From the NCBI RefSeq assembly GCF_019976755.1, contig NZ_AP023441.1:4833501-4897500 (forward strand): a stretch of 64,000 nt of DNA, in the 5' to 3' direction. This stretch comes from Nostoc sp. MS1. GTDB taxonomy: Bacteria; Cyanobacteriota; Cyanobacteriia; Cyanobacteriales; Nostocaceae. A program made the position numbers and the translations under genes. Below, one piece after another: positions 8,620 to 18,502 of the stretch; the first letter of the stretch is position 1, and every line of letters begins with the position of its first letter. The notes beneath the pieces were generated by a model. The model worked only from the letters and a program-made list of their open reading frames with translations. It had not been told where the DNA came from and did not search any database.

Positions 8620-9741
8620 ATGAAATATTTAGGTTATCTACTGCTGGCTCTATTTAATTTAGCACTGTTACTAAGAGCAGATAATGCTAACTGTATTGCA
8701 GCTGAAAAAATAGTTTTTCGCTATGGTTTATTAGAAGAGTCCTTACCTGTGTCTGACTTACGAAATTATGCACAGAAACAAGAGGTTTCTTCTGATTTGC
8801 AGTTTTTACTCAATTTTTTCAATCAGGAACAGAAGAAAGAATTACATCAGGCGCTACAAGTAAACATGATGCTTGATTTAGGAACTTTAGATAAATTATT
8901 AAATACAGATTTAGTTAAAGACAATTTAGCTATTGTTTCTCAAGGTATAGATCGTTCTGATGCAGCCGGAGTACAAGCACTTAACGCAGCTATTATACTG
9001 GGGGCTAATTCACCAAAAGGTTTAGGAATTGTTAGCTTTTTAGAAGCTTACCCCAGTCAACGAATAGTAATTGATATACCTAAAATATTAGAGATAGGTA
9101 ATAATTTGAATTTATCTCCCAGCGAAACGCACCCTCAAGATAATTTAGCTTCCACATCTTCATGGCAGATTCAAGTTAAATATCAACAACTTGCTACTCA
9201 AAATAAAGAGTTTTCTACTTGCTTATTTGGAGATTCAGTGACGGCTGAGTTGGGTAATACATTAGGGAAAGGCACTTTTAATTTTGCGTTAAATGGTCTA
9301 AGTGGAATTTCCTTAGCTGAACAACTAAAAATTTTAATTACTAGTAAAGTTAGATGTAGGAAAGTTGTAATTGCTATTGGTGGTAATGATGCTTGGTATG
9401 GATTTAGTGATGAATTTTTTGCTAATAAACTTCAAGAATCTATTTCTCTGGTACAAGAATTAGGCGCGGATAAAATCTTTTTAATTCCTGGTTTTTATTC
9501 AACAATTGTAGCTAGTAAAAATCCCAAAATTTCAGCGACAAATGCTAGAGTCAAGCAGATTAATAATGTCATGCAGCAAGTAGCAATTAAAAATAATTTA
9601 CCTTATGAAATGGAAGCAGTAGAAATCTTCAACCAAAATGATGCGTTAAAAGACAGTTTGAGTTCAGAAGATGGCGCTCATTTAAATGATGAAGGTGTAA
9701 ATATTTATCGGCAAGCATTATTAAAAATAATTGCTAAATGA
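8620..9741 (+). CDS. DUF1400-type N-terminal domain fused to an SGNH/GDSL hydrolase
   Basis: The 373-residue protein begins with a signal peptide (residues 1-28, cleaved near NCIAA). Residues about 28-150 match the cyanobacterial DUF1400 pattern (AEKIVFRYGLLEESLPVSDL, later NAAIILGANSPKGLGIVSFL and IVIDI), which normally precedes an alpha/beta hydrolase. Here the C-terminal half is instead an SGNH domain: FGDSVTAE (Ser nucleophile, block I), AIGGNDAWYG (block III, GxND) and EDGAHLNDEG (block V, DxxH). It is therefore probably a secreted or periplasmic esterase/lipase-like enzyme. The gene converges on the RND permease with a 15-base gap. The substrate is unknown; the domain swap is noted as a finding. 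Confidence 0.75.
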   Translation: MKYLGYLLLALFNLALLLRADNANCIAAEKIVFRYGLLEESLPVSDLRNYAQKQEVSSDLQFLLNFFNQEQKKELHQALQVNMMLDLGTLDKLLNTDLVKDNLAIVSQGIDRSDAAGVQALNAAIILGANSPKGLGIVSFLEAYPSQRIVIDIPKILEIGNNLNLSPSETHPQDNLASTSSWQIQVKYQQLATQNKEFSTCLFGDSVTAELGNTLGKGTFNFALNGLSGISLAEQLKILITSKVRCRKVVIAIGGNDAWYGFSDEFFANKLQESISLVQELGADKIFLIPGFYSTIVASKNPKISATNARVKQINNVMQQVAIKNNLPYEMEAVEIFNQNDALKDSLSSEDGAHLNDEGVNIYRQALLKIIAK

Positions 9742-9756
9742 ATTTAACTTGCAACC

Positions 9757-12700
9757 TCAACTTCTCCTACTTTCCCATTGTTTTCTAGAGAAGGAATATT
9801 TTTGAGTTGAAAGACTCCTGCGCCATGCTTCCATGTAAGTATAGATTACAGGAGTTAAATAAAGTGTCAGAACTTGCGAAAACAACAATCCACCAACAAT
9901 AGCAATACCTAAAGGACGACGGGCTTCTGAACCAGAACCCGTTCCTAAAGCAATCGGTAATGTGCCAATTAATGCTGCCATTGTTGTCATCATAATTGGA
10001 CGAAAGCGGACTAAACAAGCTTCGTAAATAGCATCAAAGGGGCTTTTTCCTTCATTCCTGCGCTTTTCGATTGCGAAATCTACAAGCATGATGCCATTTT
10101 TCTTGACGATGCCCACCAGCAAAATCATACCGATAAAGGAGTAGAGATTTAACTCCACCTGAAAAATGTACAGCGTCAGTAACGCACCAAAACCCGCCGA
10201 GGGTAAACCAGAAAGAATTGTGATGGGGTGAATAAAATCTTCGTAGAGAATGCCAAGTATTAAATAAATTACCAGAATAGATATTAGCAATAGCCAGCCT
10301 AAATCATTGAAGGACTGATTGAAAACCTGAGCAGAACCTTGAAAGCTGGGTGTAATTGTTGCAGGTAAAATCTCCCGTGCAACTTGCTTTATTGCTTCCG
10401 TCGCCTGACTTAAAGATACTCCTGGTAAGGTATCAAAGGAAATAGTTGCGGAAGGGAGTTGAGCAAGGTGAGTGACAGTGAGGGGGCCGACTGTTTGCGT
10501 GATATTAGCGATCGCACCGAGAGGAACTATTTGTCCATTAGGCGATCGGATATATAATTTGCCTAAAGCTGTAGGGTCGCGTTGATACTCTGGTTTCAGC
10601 TCTAAAATGACGTAAAACTGATCGTTCTGGGTATAAATTGTAGAAACCTGACTGGAACCGTAGGCATAACTAAGAGTTTTCTCAACTTGTTGAGCTGTAA
10701 TTCCCAAAGTTGCGGCTTTCGCATGGTCAACCTGCACCTGTAGTTGGGGAGTGCTGAGTTGCAAATCACTATCAACACCCCGCAATCCTGGTATAGTTCT
10801 GACTTTATCTAACAATTTGGGTACATATTGGCGCAGGTCTTGGAGATTTAAACTCTGCAAAGTAAATTGATATTGGGAGTTAGTTTGTTGTCCACCAATA
10901 GGAATGGCAGCCGGAGCGCGGATAAAAGCTTGAATACCCGGTATGCGTCGTAACTTGGGCGTGAGTTCGGCTATAATCTGCTCTGCGCTGAGTTGACGTT
11001 GCTCACGGGGCTTTAAGCGGATAGTAATTCGTCCTGAATTGACGGAAGCATTGGGGCCACTCGCACCCACAGTTGAGTTAATAGCGTCAATATTGGGATC
11101 TTTGCGGATGATCTCGACTATTTTTTGTTGATGAAGCAACATATCATTAAAAGAAATATCCTGCGCTGCTTTCGTGTTTACCATTAGTTGTCCGGTGTCT
11201 TCAGTAGGAATGAAGCCTTTAGGAACAAGAGTGAATAAATAGAAAGTGAGTAATAGCAGCAAGCCAGAACTAATCAAAGTCATCAAGTGGTATTTCAAAA
11301 CAATTTTCAGCGTCGACTCATAACCCCGCAGTAGTAAATCAAAGCCGTTCTCAGAAAATTTATACAAACGAGACAGAAACGTTTTGCGGGTTCTTGATTC
11401 TTGGTGGAATGAACGCAGAAAACGGCTGCATAACATCGGTGTGAGGCTCAGAGAAACAAAGCCAGAAATGAGAATTGCCACGCTAATAGTAATGGCAAAT
11501 TCATGAAATAGCCTGCCGATTAACCCACCCATGAAGATGATAGGGATGAACACTGCTACTAGGGAAAGTGTCATCGAGATAATTGTGAAGCCGACCTCCT
11601 GGGAACCCTTCAATGCAGCAGCTAATGGTGCTTCGCCCATTTCTAGATAACGGACGATATTTTCTAACACGACGATCGCATCGTCAACCACAAAGCCGAC
11701 AGAAAGCGTCAACGCCATCAAAGAAAGATTATCTAGGGAAAAACCCAATAAATACATCGCCGCAAAAGTGCCGATAATAGCCACAGGTAAAGCTAAACTG
11801 GGAATGATTGTGGCTGGCAAATCACGCAGAAACAAGAAGATTACCAAAACTACCAAGCCAACCGATAGCAATAAACTAAATTTGACATCGGCAATAGATG
11901 CGCGAATCGATTGGGAGCGATCGTAGAGAATACCCATTTCAATCGATTGTGGAACTTGTTGGCGCAAGGTGGGCAGAAGTTTTTTGACTGCATCGACAAT
12001 TTCCACCGTATTCGCGCCTGGTTGTGGTTGCACAGCCAAAACCACAGCCGGACGATTGGAGACTTGGCGATCGCTGTAGCGGTTGGAGACTTTATTATTT
12101 TGTGTATCATCAATTACTTGCCCCAAATCTTCGAGCCGCACCACTGCCCCATTTTGATTAGTCACAATCAGTTGACGATAAGCAGCCGCATCCGTTAGTT
12201 GCCCATTGGCATCAATCAAATAGTTTTTATACTTGTCTGAAAGGCTACCTGTAGGTAGTTTGACATTTCCCGCCGTAATTGCAGCTCTTACCTGGTCGAG
12301 TCCAATGCCTCTGGAAGCGACGGCTTGCGGATCGATTTGCACCCGCACGGCATATTGCTTCTGTCCATAAACCTGTACTTGGGAAACGCCATTCAAGGAC
12401 GAAATGGGCTGACCGATTGTCACTTCTGCATATTCGTCTACCGTAGAAATGGGTAGGGTTTCTGAATAGAGGTATAAAAATATTATTGGTGAAACTGAAG
12501 GATTGAGCTTACGATAAGTAGGCGGTTTGGGCATTCCTGCGGGTAATTGTCCAGCCGCCGCAGAAATGGCTGCTTGTACATCTTTAGCGGCTGAAGCGAC
12601 AGTGCGGCTAAAGTCGAATTGTAAGGAAATATTGGTGCTACCAGTGGAGCTAGTAGAGTTAAAAGAATTGAGTCCCGCTATTTCTGTGAATTGTCTTTCT

Positions 12701-12900
12701 AAAGGTGCTGCTACCGACGAGGCCATTGTTTCCGGTGTTGCGCCAGGAAGACTAGCAGAAACACTAATAAAAGGATATTCAACACTGGGTAAGGCGCTAA
12801 TGGGTAGAAGGGTATAACTCATCAGACCAAAAATGACGATACCCATCATTACCAGAGTGGTCATAACTGGACGACGGATAAAGATTTCTGATATGTTCAT
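9757..12900 (-). CDS. RND multidrug efflux permease (AcrB/MdtB-C type), first copy
   Basis: The protein (1047 residues from the chosen start) has the full RND permease plan: N-terminal MNISEIFIRRPVMTTLVM, two large periplasmic loops, twelve helices, the proton-relay pair in LSVGFVVDDAIVVLENI on TM4, and the C-terminal block GMILLVGIVKKNGIMLVDFA. It exports hydrophobic compounds from the periplasm or inner membrane using proton motive force. The ATG at 12900 is chosen because GGGAGAAAG lies upstream and the paralogue at 16898 starts with the same MNISEIFIRRP; an in-frame extension to 12984 would add repeat-derived sequence. The locus also holds a second permease and one adaptor, as in MdtABC systems, but no outer-membrane channel gene is in the window. 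Confidence 0.92.
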   Translation of the reverse strand: MNISEIFIRRPVMTTLVMMGIVIFGLMSYTLLPISALPSVEYPFISVSASLPGATPETMASSVAAPLERQFTEIAGLNSFNSTSSTGSTNISLQFDFSRTVASAAKDVQAAISAAAGQLPAGMPKPPTYRKLNPSVSPIIFLYLYSETLPISTVDEYAEVTIGQPISSLNGVSQVQVYGQKQYAVRVQIDPQAVASRGIGLDQVRAAITAGNVKLPTGSLSDKYKNYLIDANGQLTDAAAYRQLIVTNQNGAVVRLEDLGQVIDDTQNNKVSNRYSDRQVSNRPAVVLAVQPQPGANTVEIVDAVKKLLPTLRQQVPQSIEMGILYDRSQSIRASIADVKFSLLLSVGLVVLVIFLFLRDLPATIIPSLALPVAIIGTFAAMYLLGFSLDNLSLMALTLSVGFVVDDAIVVLENIVRYLEMGEAPLAAALKGSQEVGFTIISMTLSLVAVFIPIIFMGGLIGRLFHEFAITISVAILISGFVSLSLTPMLCSRFLRSFHQESRTRKTFLSRLYKFSENGFDLLLRGYESTLKIVLKYHLMTLISSGLLLLLTFYLFTLVPKGFIPTEDTGQLMVNTKAAQDISFNDMLLHQQKIVEIIRKDPNIDAINSTVGASGPNASVNSGRITIRLKPREQRQLSAEQIIAELTPKLRRIPGIQAFIRAPAAIPIGGQQTNSQYQFTLQSLNLQDLRQYVPKLLDKVRTIPGLRGVDSDLQLSTPQLQVQVDHAKAATLGITAQQVEKTLSYAYGSSQVSTIYTQNDQFYVILELKPEYQRDPTALGKLYIRSPNGQIVPLGAIANITQTVGPLTVTHLAQLPSATISFDTLPGVSLSQATEAIKQVAREILPATITPSFQGSAQVFNQSFNDLGWLLLISILVIYLILGILYEDFIHPITILSGLPSAGFGALLTLYIFQVELNLYSFIGMILLVGIVKKNGIMLVDFAIEKRRNEGKSPFDAIYEACLVRFRPIMMTTMAALIGTLPIALGTGSGSEARRPLGIAIVGGLLFSQVLTLYLTPVIYTYMEAWRRSLSTQKYSFSRKQWESRRS

Positions 12901-12944
12901 GAGTTCTTTCTCCCAATCAACATTTGATACCAATTCAAAATTCG

Positions 12945-12985
12945 TCTTGGAAAGTTTGCTCAACGGGGGAACCCCCGCACGCAAC
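12945..12985. repeat. GC-rich dispersed palindrome upstream of the first RND permease
   Basis: The run cggggg aa cccccg (12962-12975) sits in a short GC-rich stretch unlike its surroundings and resembles palindromes dispersed in Nostoc genomes. It produces a spurious N-terminal extension of the RND gene in the same frame. Confidence 0.4.
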
Positions 12986-13065
12986 TTTCCGCAAAATTCA
13001 AAAAATCAGATATTACAAAGGTTTCATGGTTGGTATCTGTTGCTGAATTTTAGAGAATTGGTATA

Positions 13066-13087
13066 AGGAGAGTATTACTACTCTCCT
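13066..13087. terminator. Short perfect hairpin after the tandem-repeat protein
   Basis: AGGAGAGTA (13066-13074) and TACTCTCCT (13079-13087) form a 9-bp stem with a TTAC loop. It lies just past the stop of the minus-strand repeat protein, but no strong T-tract follows, so terminator activity is uncertain. Confidence 0.4.
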
Positions 13088-13114
13088 CATTTAATAAGAG
13101 CAAAAATTTAACAA

Positions 13115-13423
13115 TTAGCGGTCATAAGCTCGGCGTTCACGCAATTCACGGAAGCGGCGCTCACGGGCTTGGCGTTCACGCAATTCACGGAAACGGCGCT
13201 CACGGGCTTGACGTTCACGCAATTCACGGAAGCGTTGCTCGCGGGCTTGGCGTTCACGTAATTCATGGAAGCGTTGCTCGCGGGCTTCGCGTCTATCAAA
13301 AGCAACACGATTAAAATTATCATGCCGATATTGAACTTCAGCCGCATTAGCATTGTACGAAAATGCTGTTATTGATGCTGCTGCTAATATACCGCCAAGT
13401 AATATTGATTTAAATCTATTCAC
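13115..13423 (-). CDS. Secreted tandem-repeat protein rich in Arg/Glu (13-residue repeats)
   Basis: The 102-residue protein has an N-terminal signal peptide (MNRFKSILLGGILAAASITA, cleavage likely after NANA). The rest is built on four near-identical 13-residue units of the form RFRELRERQARER, encoded by an exact 39-nt period in the DNA (about 13140-13290). The units are strongly charged and predicted helical, so the mature protein may be a single long charged helix or coiled coil in the periplasm. It lies between the two RND permease genes in the same orientation. A competing frame (13108-13353) lacks a signal peptide in register and is rejected. No family is recognised. Confidence 0.65.
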   Translation of the reverse strand: MNRFKSILLGGILAAASITAFSYNANAAEVQYRHDNFNRVAFDRREAREQRFHELRERQAREQRFRELRERQARERRFRELRERQARERRFRELRERRAYDR

Positions 13424-13751
13424 ATATCCTCCAATTAGCCTATATTATTTAATTTGGCTGTTATTAATTTAGTTGGTGTATCTATGAATACGCCCGTGAG
13501 AAAGGTCATATTCAAACAATTACTTTTGTCACTAATTTCCTAATTTCTAACTATAGAAAGAGGTATAGCTTTTCTTACCCCAGGAAGGTACACGTAGGAA
13601 TAATTGAACGCAGATGAATTTTTACCTCAGCAGAAGAGGAAACGCTATATTAATATTAATTATTACCATTAGTTAATTTTAATTTCTTACTTTTAAATTT
13701 TCCTGGCTGTAGGTTGAATATTGTCAACTTAAGTATCTTTCTAACTCTTAA
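13424..13751. other. Intergenic region with no gene recognised
   Basis: AT-rich spacer of 328 bases between the repeat protein and the second RND permease. Nothing convincing is seen beyond a likely promoter region for the repeat-protein gene. Confidence 0.45.
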
Positions 13752-16700
13752 CTATTGACTCACTAACTTTGATTTTTTTCCCTGAAAACGCAGTTCTTTC
13801 CGCCACGCTTCTATGTATATATAGAATACAGGCGTTAAATACAAAGTTAAAATCTGCGAGAAAATCAACCCGCCCACAACTGCAATACCCAAAGGACGAC
13901 GAGATTCAGAACCAGCACCAAATCCTAAAGCTATGGGTAAAGTTCCCATCAATGCCGCCATAGTTGTCATCATAATTGGCCGAAATCTGACTAAACAGGC
14001 TTGATATATTGCCTGTGCTGGTCTTTTTCCGGCTTCGCGTTGGGCTTCAATCGCAAAGTCCACCATCATAATTCCATTCTTTTTGACAATACCAACCAAT
14101 AACATAATGCCAATGAAAGAATAAACATTGAGTTCCACATTGAATAACATTAAGGTGAGTAAAGCCCCGAATCCGGCTGAGGGTAAACCCGAAAGAATTG
14201 TTAAGGGATGGATAAAATCTTCGTAGAGAATACCCAGAATTAAATATATTACTAAAATAGCAATTAATAGTAATAGCAATAAACCGGGCAATGAACTTTG
14301 AAATACCTGACTTGCACCCTGAAAACTTGTGCTAATGCTATCAGGAATTACTTGATTTATGATTTTATTGATTTTCTCATTGGCTGTACCTAATGCTACA
14401 CCCGGCGCAAGATTATAAGAAATGGTTGCCGCATTCATCCGCCCCGCATGATTGACCATTAATGGTGCTATGCCTTGCTCAATCGTGGCTATGGTTTTTA
14501 AGGGAACTGGTTGTCCAGTGCTGGAATTAATATATAAACTCAGTAGAGAATTAGTATCTTGCTGATACTCAGGTTCTAATTCTAGAATTACCTGATATTC
14601 ATTACTAGCAGCATAAATTGTAGATACTTGATAACTACCGTAGGCATTTCTTAAAGTGTTCTCAATTTGCTGGGCGGTAATATTATGTATGCTAGCTTTA
14701 TCCCGGTTAATGTTGATTTTCACCTGGGAGGTCATTTGTAAATCGCTGTTGACATCCTGGAGTTCTGGTAGTGCTTTTAGCTGTTCTACCAGTTGCGGTA
14801 CATATTGTTGTAAGGCTTGGACATCAGTACTAGAAAGCGCCAGTTGATATAGCCCCGTGCTTTGCTGCGTGCCAATGGGAATTGCTGGGGGATTTTGTAA
14901 AAATACTTGGATACCGGGAACCTTAGCAAGTTGCGATCGCAAATTCTGCACTATCTCTTCGGCACTATCTGAACGTTGATTCCGTGGTTTCAAGCGAATA
15001 AACAAGCTACCAGTATTATCTGCTACCGCCGCCGAGCTACCACTAGCACTAGAACCAGGGCCGATATTCGAGTTGACTGCATCCACATCAGGGTTTTGTC
15101 TAATTAAATTAGCTACCGTCTGCTGGTGACTGACTAAGTTATCAAAGGAAGCATCCTCAGCAGCTTGGGTAATTCCGGTAATGCGTCCCGTATCTTCGCT
15201 AGGAATAAAGCCTTTGGGTACTACTACAAATAACCCAATAGTTACTACCAACATCACAGCCGATAAAATCATCGTTGTTCGGTGAAATTTGAGAGCTTTT
15301 CTCAAACTCCAATCGTACAAACTCAGAAACCAATCAAATACAGCTTCGGAAGATTGATATAACCGTTCTAGCCAAGAGGATGAAGAAGTATTTACCCCAC
15401 TTTTTCCTTTGTCATGATTTATGGGGCGGAGAAACCGACTACATAACATTGGTGTCAGACTCAAAGACACAAAACCAGATACCAGAATAGAAACGGCGAT
15501 CGTCACGGCAAATTCATGAAATAATCGTCCTAATAAATCACCCATGAACAACATGGGAATAAAGACTGCAACCAAAGAAAGGGTCATGGAAAGAATGGTA
15601 AAGCCGATTTCTTTTGAGCCATTCAACGCAGCTTCTAGGGGAGATTCACCCATTTCTAAATGACGGACGATATTTTCTAACATAACGATCGCATCATCCA
15701 CCACAAACCCCACCGACAAGGTTAATGCCATCAGTGATAAGTTATCTAGAGAGTAGTTGAGCTGGTGCATGACTGCAAACGTACCAATCAGCGAAACAGG
15801 TAACGCCAAACTGGGTATAACCGTTGCTGAAAGGTTGCGTAAGAACAGGAAAATTACCAACACTACTAAACCAATTGTCAAAACCAGTGTAAATTGCACA
15901 TCTGCAACTGACTCTCTAATTGACTGAGCAGCATCATAGAGAATCCCAACTTCTACAGAAGCGGGAATTTGGCTTTGTAACTGGGGCAGCAATTTTTTCA
16001 TCGTATCGACAACCTGCACTGTATTCGTTCCTGGTTGCCTTTGAATACTGATAATAATGGCGCGGGTATCGTTATACCAACTGGCTACTTTAGTATTTTC
16101 TACACTATCAATTACTCGCCCTAGCTGTTCCAAGTAGACTGGTGCGCCATTTTTATAAGCCACAATCAGTTGGCGATAAGCAGCCGCGTCTCGCAGTTGT
16201 CCGTTAGTTTGAACTGTAAAGTTTTTATGCTCCCCGGAAAGGCTACCAGTAGGTAGGTTGACATTTCCCTGTTGTATGGCAGTTTGTACCTGATCTAAGC
16301 TTATTTGCCGCACCGCTAATGCTTGGGGATCGAGTTGAATCCGCGCCGCATACTTTTGGGAACCGTAAACCTGTACCTGCGCTACACCACTAATTGTAGA
16401 TAGCTTCTGTGCTAAATAGGTTTGGGCATAGTTATCTACTTGGGAAAGGGGTAAGGTAGGAGATTTGAGGTAAAGGTAGAGAATTGGTTGATCGGCGGGG
16501 TTGACTTTGCTATAGGTAGGCGGATTTGGTAAATCATTGGGAATTTGTCCTGATACAGAAGCGATCGCAGCTTCTACATCTTGAGCAGCATCGTCAATAT
16601 CCCTACTTAAATCAAATTGGAGAGTAATTTGAGTTTTGCCAAAGGTGCTGGTAGAGTTGAGGGAATCGAGTCCGGCAATACTAGAAAACTGTTTTTCTAG

Positions 16701-16898
16701 AGGTCTAGCGACTGAGGAAGCCATTGTTTCGGGATTAGCCCCTGGTCTAGCTGCACTCACCTGAATTGTCGGATAATCAACGCTTGGCAAATCACTGATG
16801 GGTAAGGAGCGATAACTCATCAAACCAAAAATTAAAATGCCTGCCATCACCAAAGTTGTCATAATGGGACGGCGGATAAATATTTCAGAAATATTCAT
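13752..16898 (-). CDS. RND multidrug efflux permease, second copy
   Basis: The 1048-residue protein shares its plan with the permease at 9757-12900 and is clearly paralogous: it starts MNISEIFIRRPIMTTLVM, has the TM4 motif LSVGFVVDDAIVMLENIVRH, and ends with GIMLLVGIVKKNGIMMVDFA. Its ATG (16898) overlaps the stop of the adaptor gene in an ATGA overlap, and GGAGGT lies 5 bases upstream inside the adaptor, so the two are translationally coupled. Two non-identical permeases with a single adaptor suggest a heteromeric pump of the MdtBC kind, although the substrate is unknown. Confidence 0.93.
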   Translation of the reverse strand: MNISEIFIRRPIMTTLVMAGILIFGLMSYRSLPISDLPSVDYPTIQVSAARPGANPETMASSVARPLEKQFSSIAGLDSLNSTSTFGKTQITLQFDLSRDIDDAAQDVEAAIASVSGQIPNDLPNPPTYSKVNPADQPILYLYLKSPTLPLSQVDNYAQTYLAQKLSTISGVAQVQVYGSQKYAARIQLDPQALAVRQISLDQVQTAIQQGNVNLPTGSLSGEHKNFTVQTNGQLRDAAAYRQLIVAYKNGAPVYLEQLGRVIDSVENTKVASWYNDTRAIIISIQRQPGTNTVQVVDTMKKLLPQLQSQIPASVEVGILYDAAQSIRESVADVQFTLVLTIGLVVLVIFLFLRNLSATVIPSLALPVSLIGTFAVMHQLNYSLDNLSLMALTLSVGFVVDDAIVMLENIVRHLEMGESPLEAALNGSKEIGFTILSMTLSLVAVFIPMLFMGDLLGRLFHEFAVTIAVSILVSGFVSLSLTPMLCSRFLRPINHDKGKSGVNTSSSSWLERLYQSSEAVFDWFLSLYDWSLRKALKFHRTTMILSAVMLVVTIGLFVVVPKGFIPSEDTGRITGITQAAEDASFDNLVSHQQTVANLIRQNPDVDAVNSNIGPGSSASGSSAAVADNTGSLFIRLKPRNQRSDSAEEIVQNLRSQLAKVPGIQVFLQNPPAIPIGTQQSTGLYQLALSSTDVQALQQYVPQLVEQLKALPELQDVNSDLQMTSQVKININRDKASIHNITAQQIENTLRNAYGSYQVSTIYAASNEYQVILELEPEYQQDTNSLLSLYINSSTGQPVPLKTIATIEQGIAPLMVNHAGRMNAATISYNLAPGVALGTANEKINKIINQVIPDSISTSFQGASQVFQSSLPGLLLLLLIAILVIYLILGILYEDFIHPLTILSGLPSAGFGALLTLMLFNVELNVYSFIGIMLLVGIVKKNGIMMVDFAIEAQREAGKRPAQAIYQACLVRFRPIMMTTMAALMGTLPIALGFGAGSESRRPLGIAVVGGLIFSQILTLYLTPVFYIYIEAWRKELRFQGKKSKLVSQ

Positions 16899-18502
16899 GA
16901 GTCACCTCCTGCTGACTGGCGGCGGTGTCTTTGCGGTTGTGCAGAGTTGCCCATATCATTACCGCTACCTAAATTACCAGCCGTTCTCGCACGGATTTTA
17001 CTACCAGTCACCAGATTTGCTTGCCCATCGGTAACGACTTTATCCCCTGGTTGCACTCCTTTTTCAATCACATCTAAACCATCAATGGTGCTGCTGACTG
17101 TGACTGGGGTGTTTTGTACTGTCATATCTGGCTTGACAACAAACACAAATTGTCCGTCTGGGCCATTTTGTACTGCTTGGGCTGGGACGACGGTGGCATT
17201 TGCTATCTGGGTGAGGGTCAGCGTTGCGTTGACAAATTGACCAGGAAACAAGCGTCCGTCAGCATTATCAAAAGTACCGATTAGCTGAATTGTCCCTGTA
17301 GAATTGTCAACTGTATTATTGATAAAAGTTAAAATACCGGGTATAGAATTATTCTTGTCGGGAAAAGTAACATCAACTTTCAACTTGCCATTTGATACAT
17401 ACTTTTGTACCTGGGGGAGATTGTCTTCCGGGATAGAAAAGGAAACTTGAATCGGATGAATTTTGACGATAGTTACGAGGGGATTTGTACTATTCGCCTG
17501 CACCACATTACCCAAATCCACCAGGATATTACCAGCACGACCATCTATAGGCGAGTAAATCTTAGTATAGGATGATTGGACTTTGACATTATCCAATGCA
17601 CCTTGGTCACTACTTTTGACAGACTGTGCATTCTGGATAGCTGCTTGATCGCCCTTAAGCACTGCTTGAGCATTAGCGATCGCCACTATATCGCCTTTCA
17701 CAACTTGTTGGGCATTTTCAATGGCTACTTTATCACCTTGCACTACTGCTTGAGCATTAGCGATCGCTTCTTTATCTGCTTGTAGTGTCGCCCCAGATGC
17801 TTGACTATTTGTAGAGTATTGTTGAGCTTGATCCTGGCTAATAGCACCTTCTTTGTATAGTTGATTGTAGCGATCGCTCTGTGCCTGAGCGTATTTTGCT
17901 TGGGCTGCATCTTTGGCTAAATTTGCCTGAGCCTGCCTGACTGCCCCTTGGTCTTTAGCTAAGGTGGACTTGGCTTGTTCTATCGCTCCTTGGTCTTTAG
18001 CTAAGGTAGCTCTAGCTTGTTCTACTGCTCCTTGGTCTTTAGTTAAGGTAGCTCTGGCTTGTTCTATTTGTGCTTCGTCTTTGGATACTACGCCTGCGGC
18101 TTGTTGGATAGTAGCATTTTGGATGCGGTCATCAAGAGTAAATAAAAGCTGTCCTTTTTTAACGTTTTGACCTTTCTGGAAATAAACACCGATAATCCGC
18201 CCACTGGCTTGGGGTGTAATTGATACTGTAGAGCCAGATTGCACATTACCAATCGCCTGTATTTGTACGGGTACTGTTTTTTGTGTAGCCTGTGCTAATG
18301 TCACTGGCGTTATTTGGTTCCTACCGCCATATTTGCTAGCTTTGTCTGGCTTTGCAGCACCCGCATGGATACTAAAAAAACCCATCCCTGCCAGAAATAT
18401 CAACCCTAAAACAGTCAAAATCGTCCGTTTTTTTGGGCGAGGTAACTGTGGTTCTGGTTCCACAATATCCGTGAAACTCTTGTCATCAATACCCTGGCTC
18501 AT
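16895..18502 (-). CDS. RND periplasmic adaptor (membrane fusion protein, HlyD/MdtA type) with extended hairpin
   Basis: I place the start at the ATG at 18502 (MSQGIDDKSF) because AGGAGGT-type GGAGGT lies 4-5 bases upstream; an earlier in-frame start (18529) overlaps it. The protein has 535 residues: a short cytosolic tail, one helix (about 28-46), then the lipoyl half GQNVKKGQLLFTLDD, a long alpha-hairpin (about residues 135-310), the second lipoyl half YSPIDGRAGNILVDLG, and a beta-barrel and membrane-proximal domain. The hairpin is built of 14-residue repeats (DQGAVEQARATLAK type going out, GDKVAIENAQQVVK type coming back) and is longer than in typical adaptors. It links the RND permeases to an outer-membrane channel. 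Confidence 0.92.
   Translation of the reverse strand: MSQGIDDKSFTDIVEPEPQLPRPKKRTILTVLGLIFLAGMGFFSIHAGAAKPDKASKYGGRNQITPVTLAQATQKTVPVQIQAIGNVQSGSTVSITPQASGRIIGVYFQKGQNVKKGQLLFTLDDRIQNATIQQAAGVVSKDEAQIEQARATLTKDQGAVEQARATLAKDQGAIEQAKSTLAKDQGAVRQAQANLAKDAAQAKYAQAQSDRYNQLYKEGAISQDQAQQYSTNSQASGATLQADKEAIANAQAVVQGDKVAIENAQQVVKGDIVAIANAQAVLKGDQAAIQNAQSVKSSDQGALDNVKVQSSYTKIYSPIDGRAGNILVDLGNVVQANSTNPLVTIVKIHPIQVSFSIPEDNLPQVQKYVSNGKLKVDVTFPDKNNSIPGILTFINNTVDNSTGTIQLIGTFDNADGRLFPGQFVNATLTLTQIANATVVPAQAVQNGPDGQFVFVVKPDMTVQNTPVTVSSTIDGLDVIEKGVQPGDKVVTDGQANLVTGSKIRARTAGNLGSGNDMGNSAQPQRHRRQSAGGDS

Noticed and set aside
12901..12984. Upstream extension of the first RND permease (28 residues)
   Set aside because: It runs through a GC-rich palindrome and the paralogue begins at the MNISEIF Met, which also has a ribosome site.
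13108..13353. Alternative frame through the 39-nt repeats
   Set aside because: It reads as NAKPASNASV-type repeats with no signal peptide in register and is only a frame-shifted reading of the same repeats.
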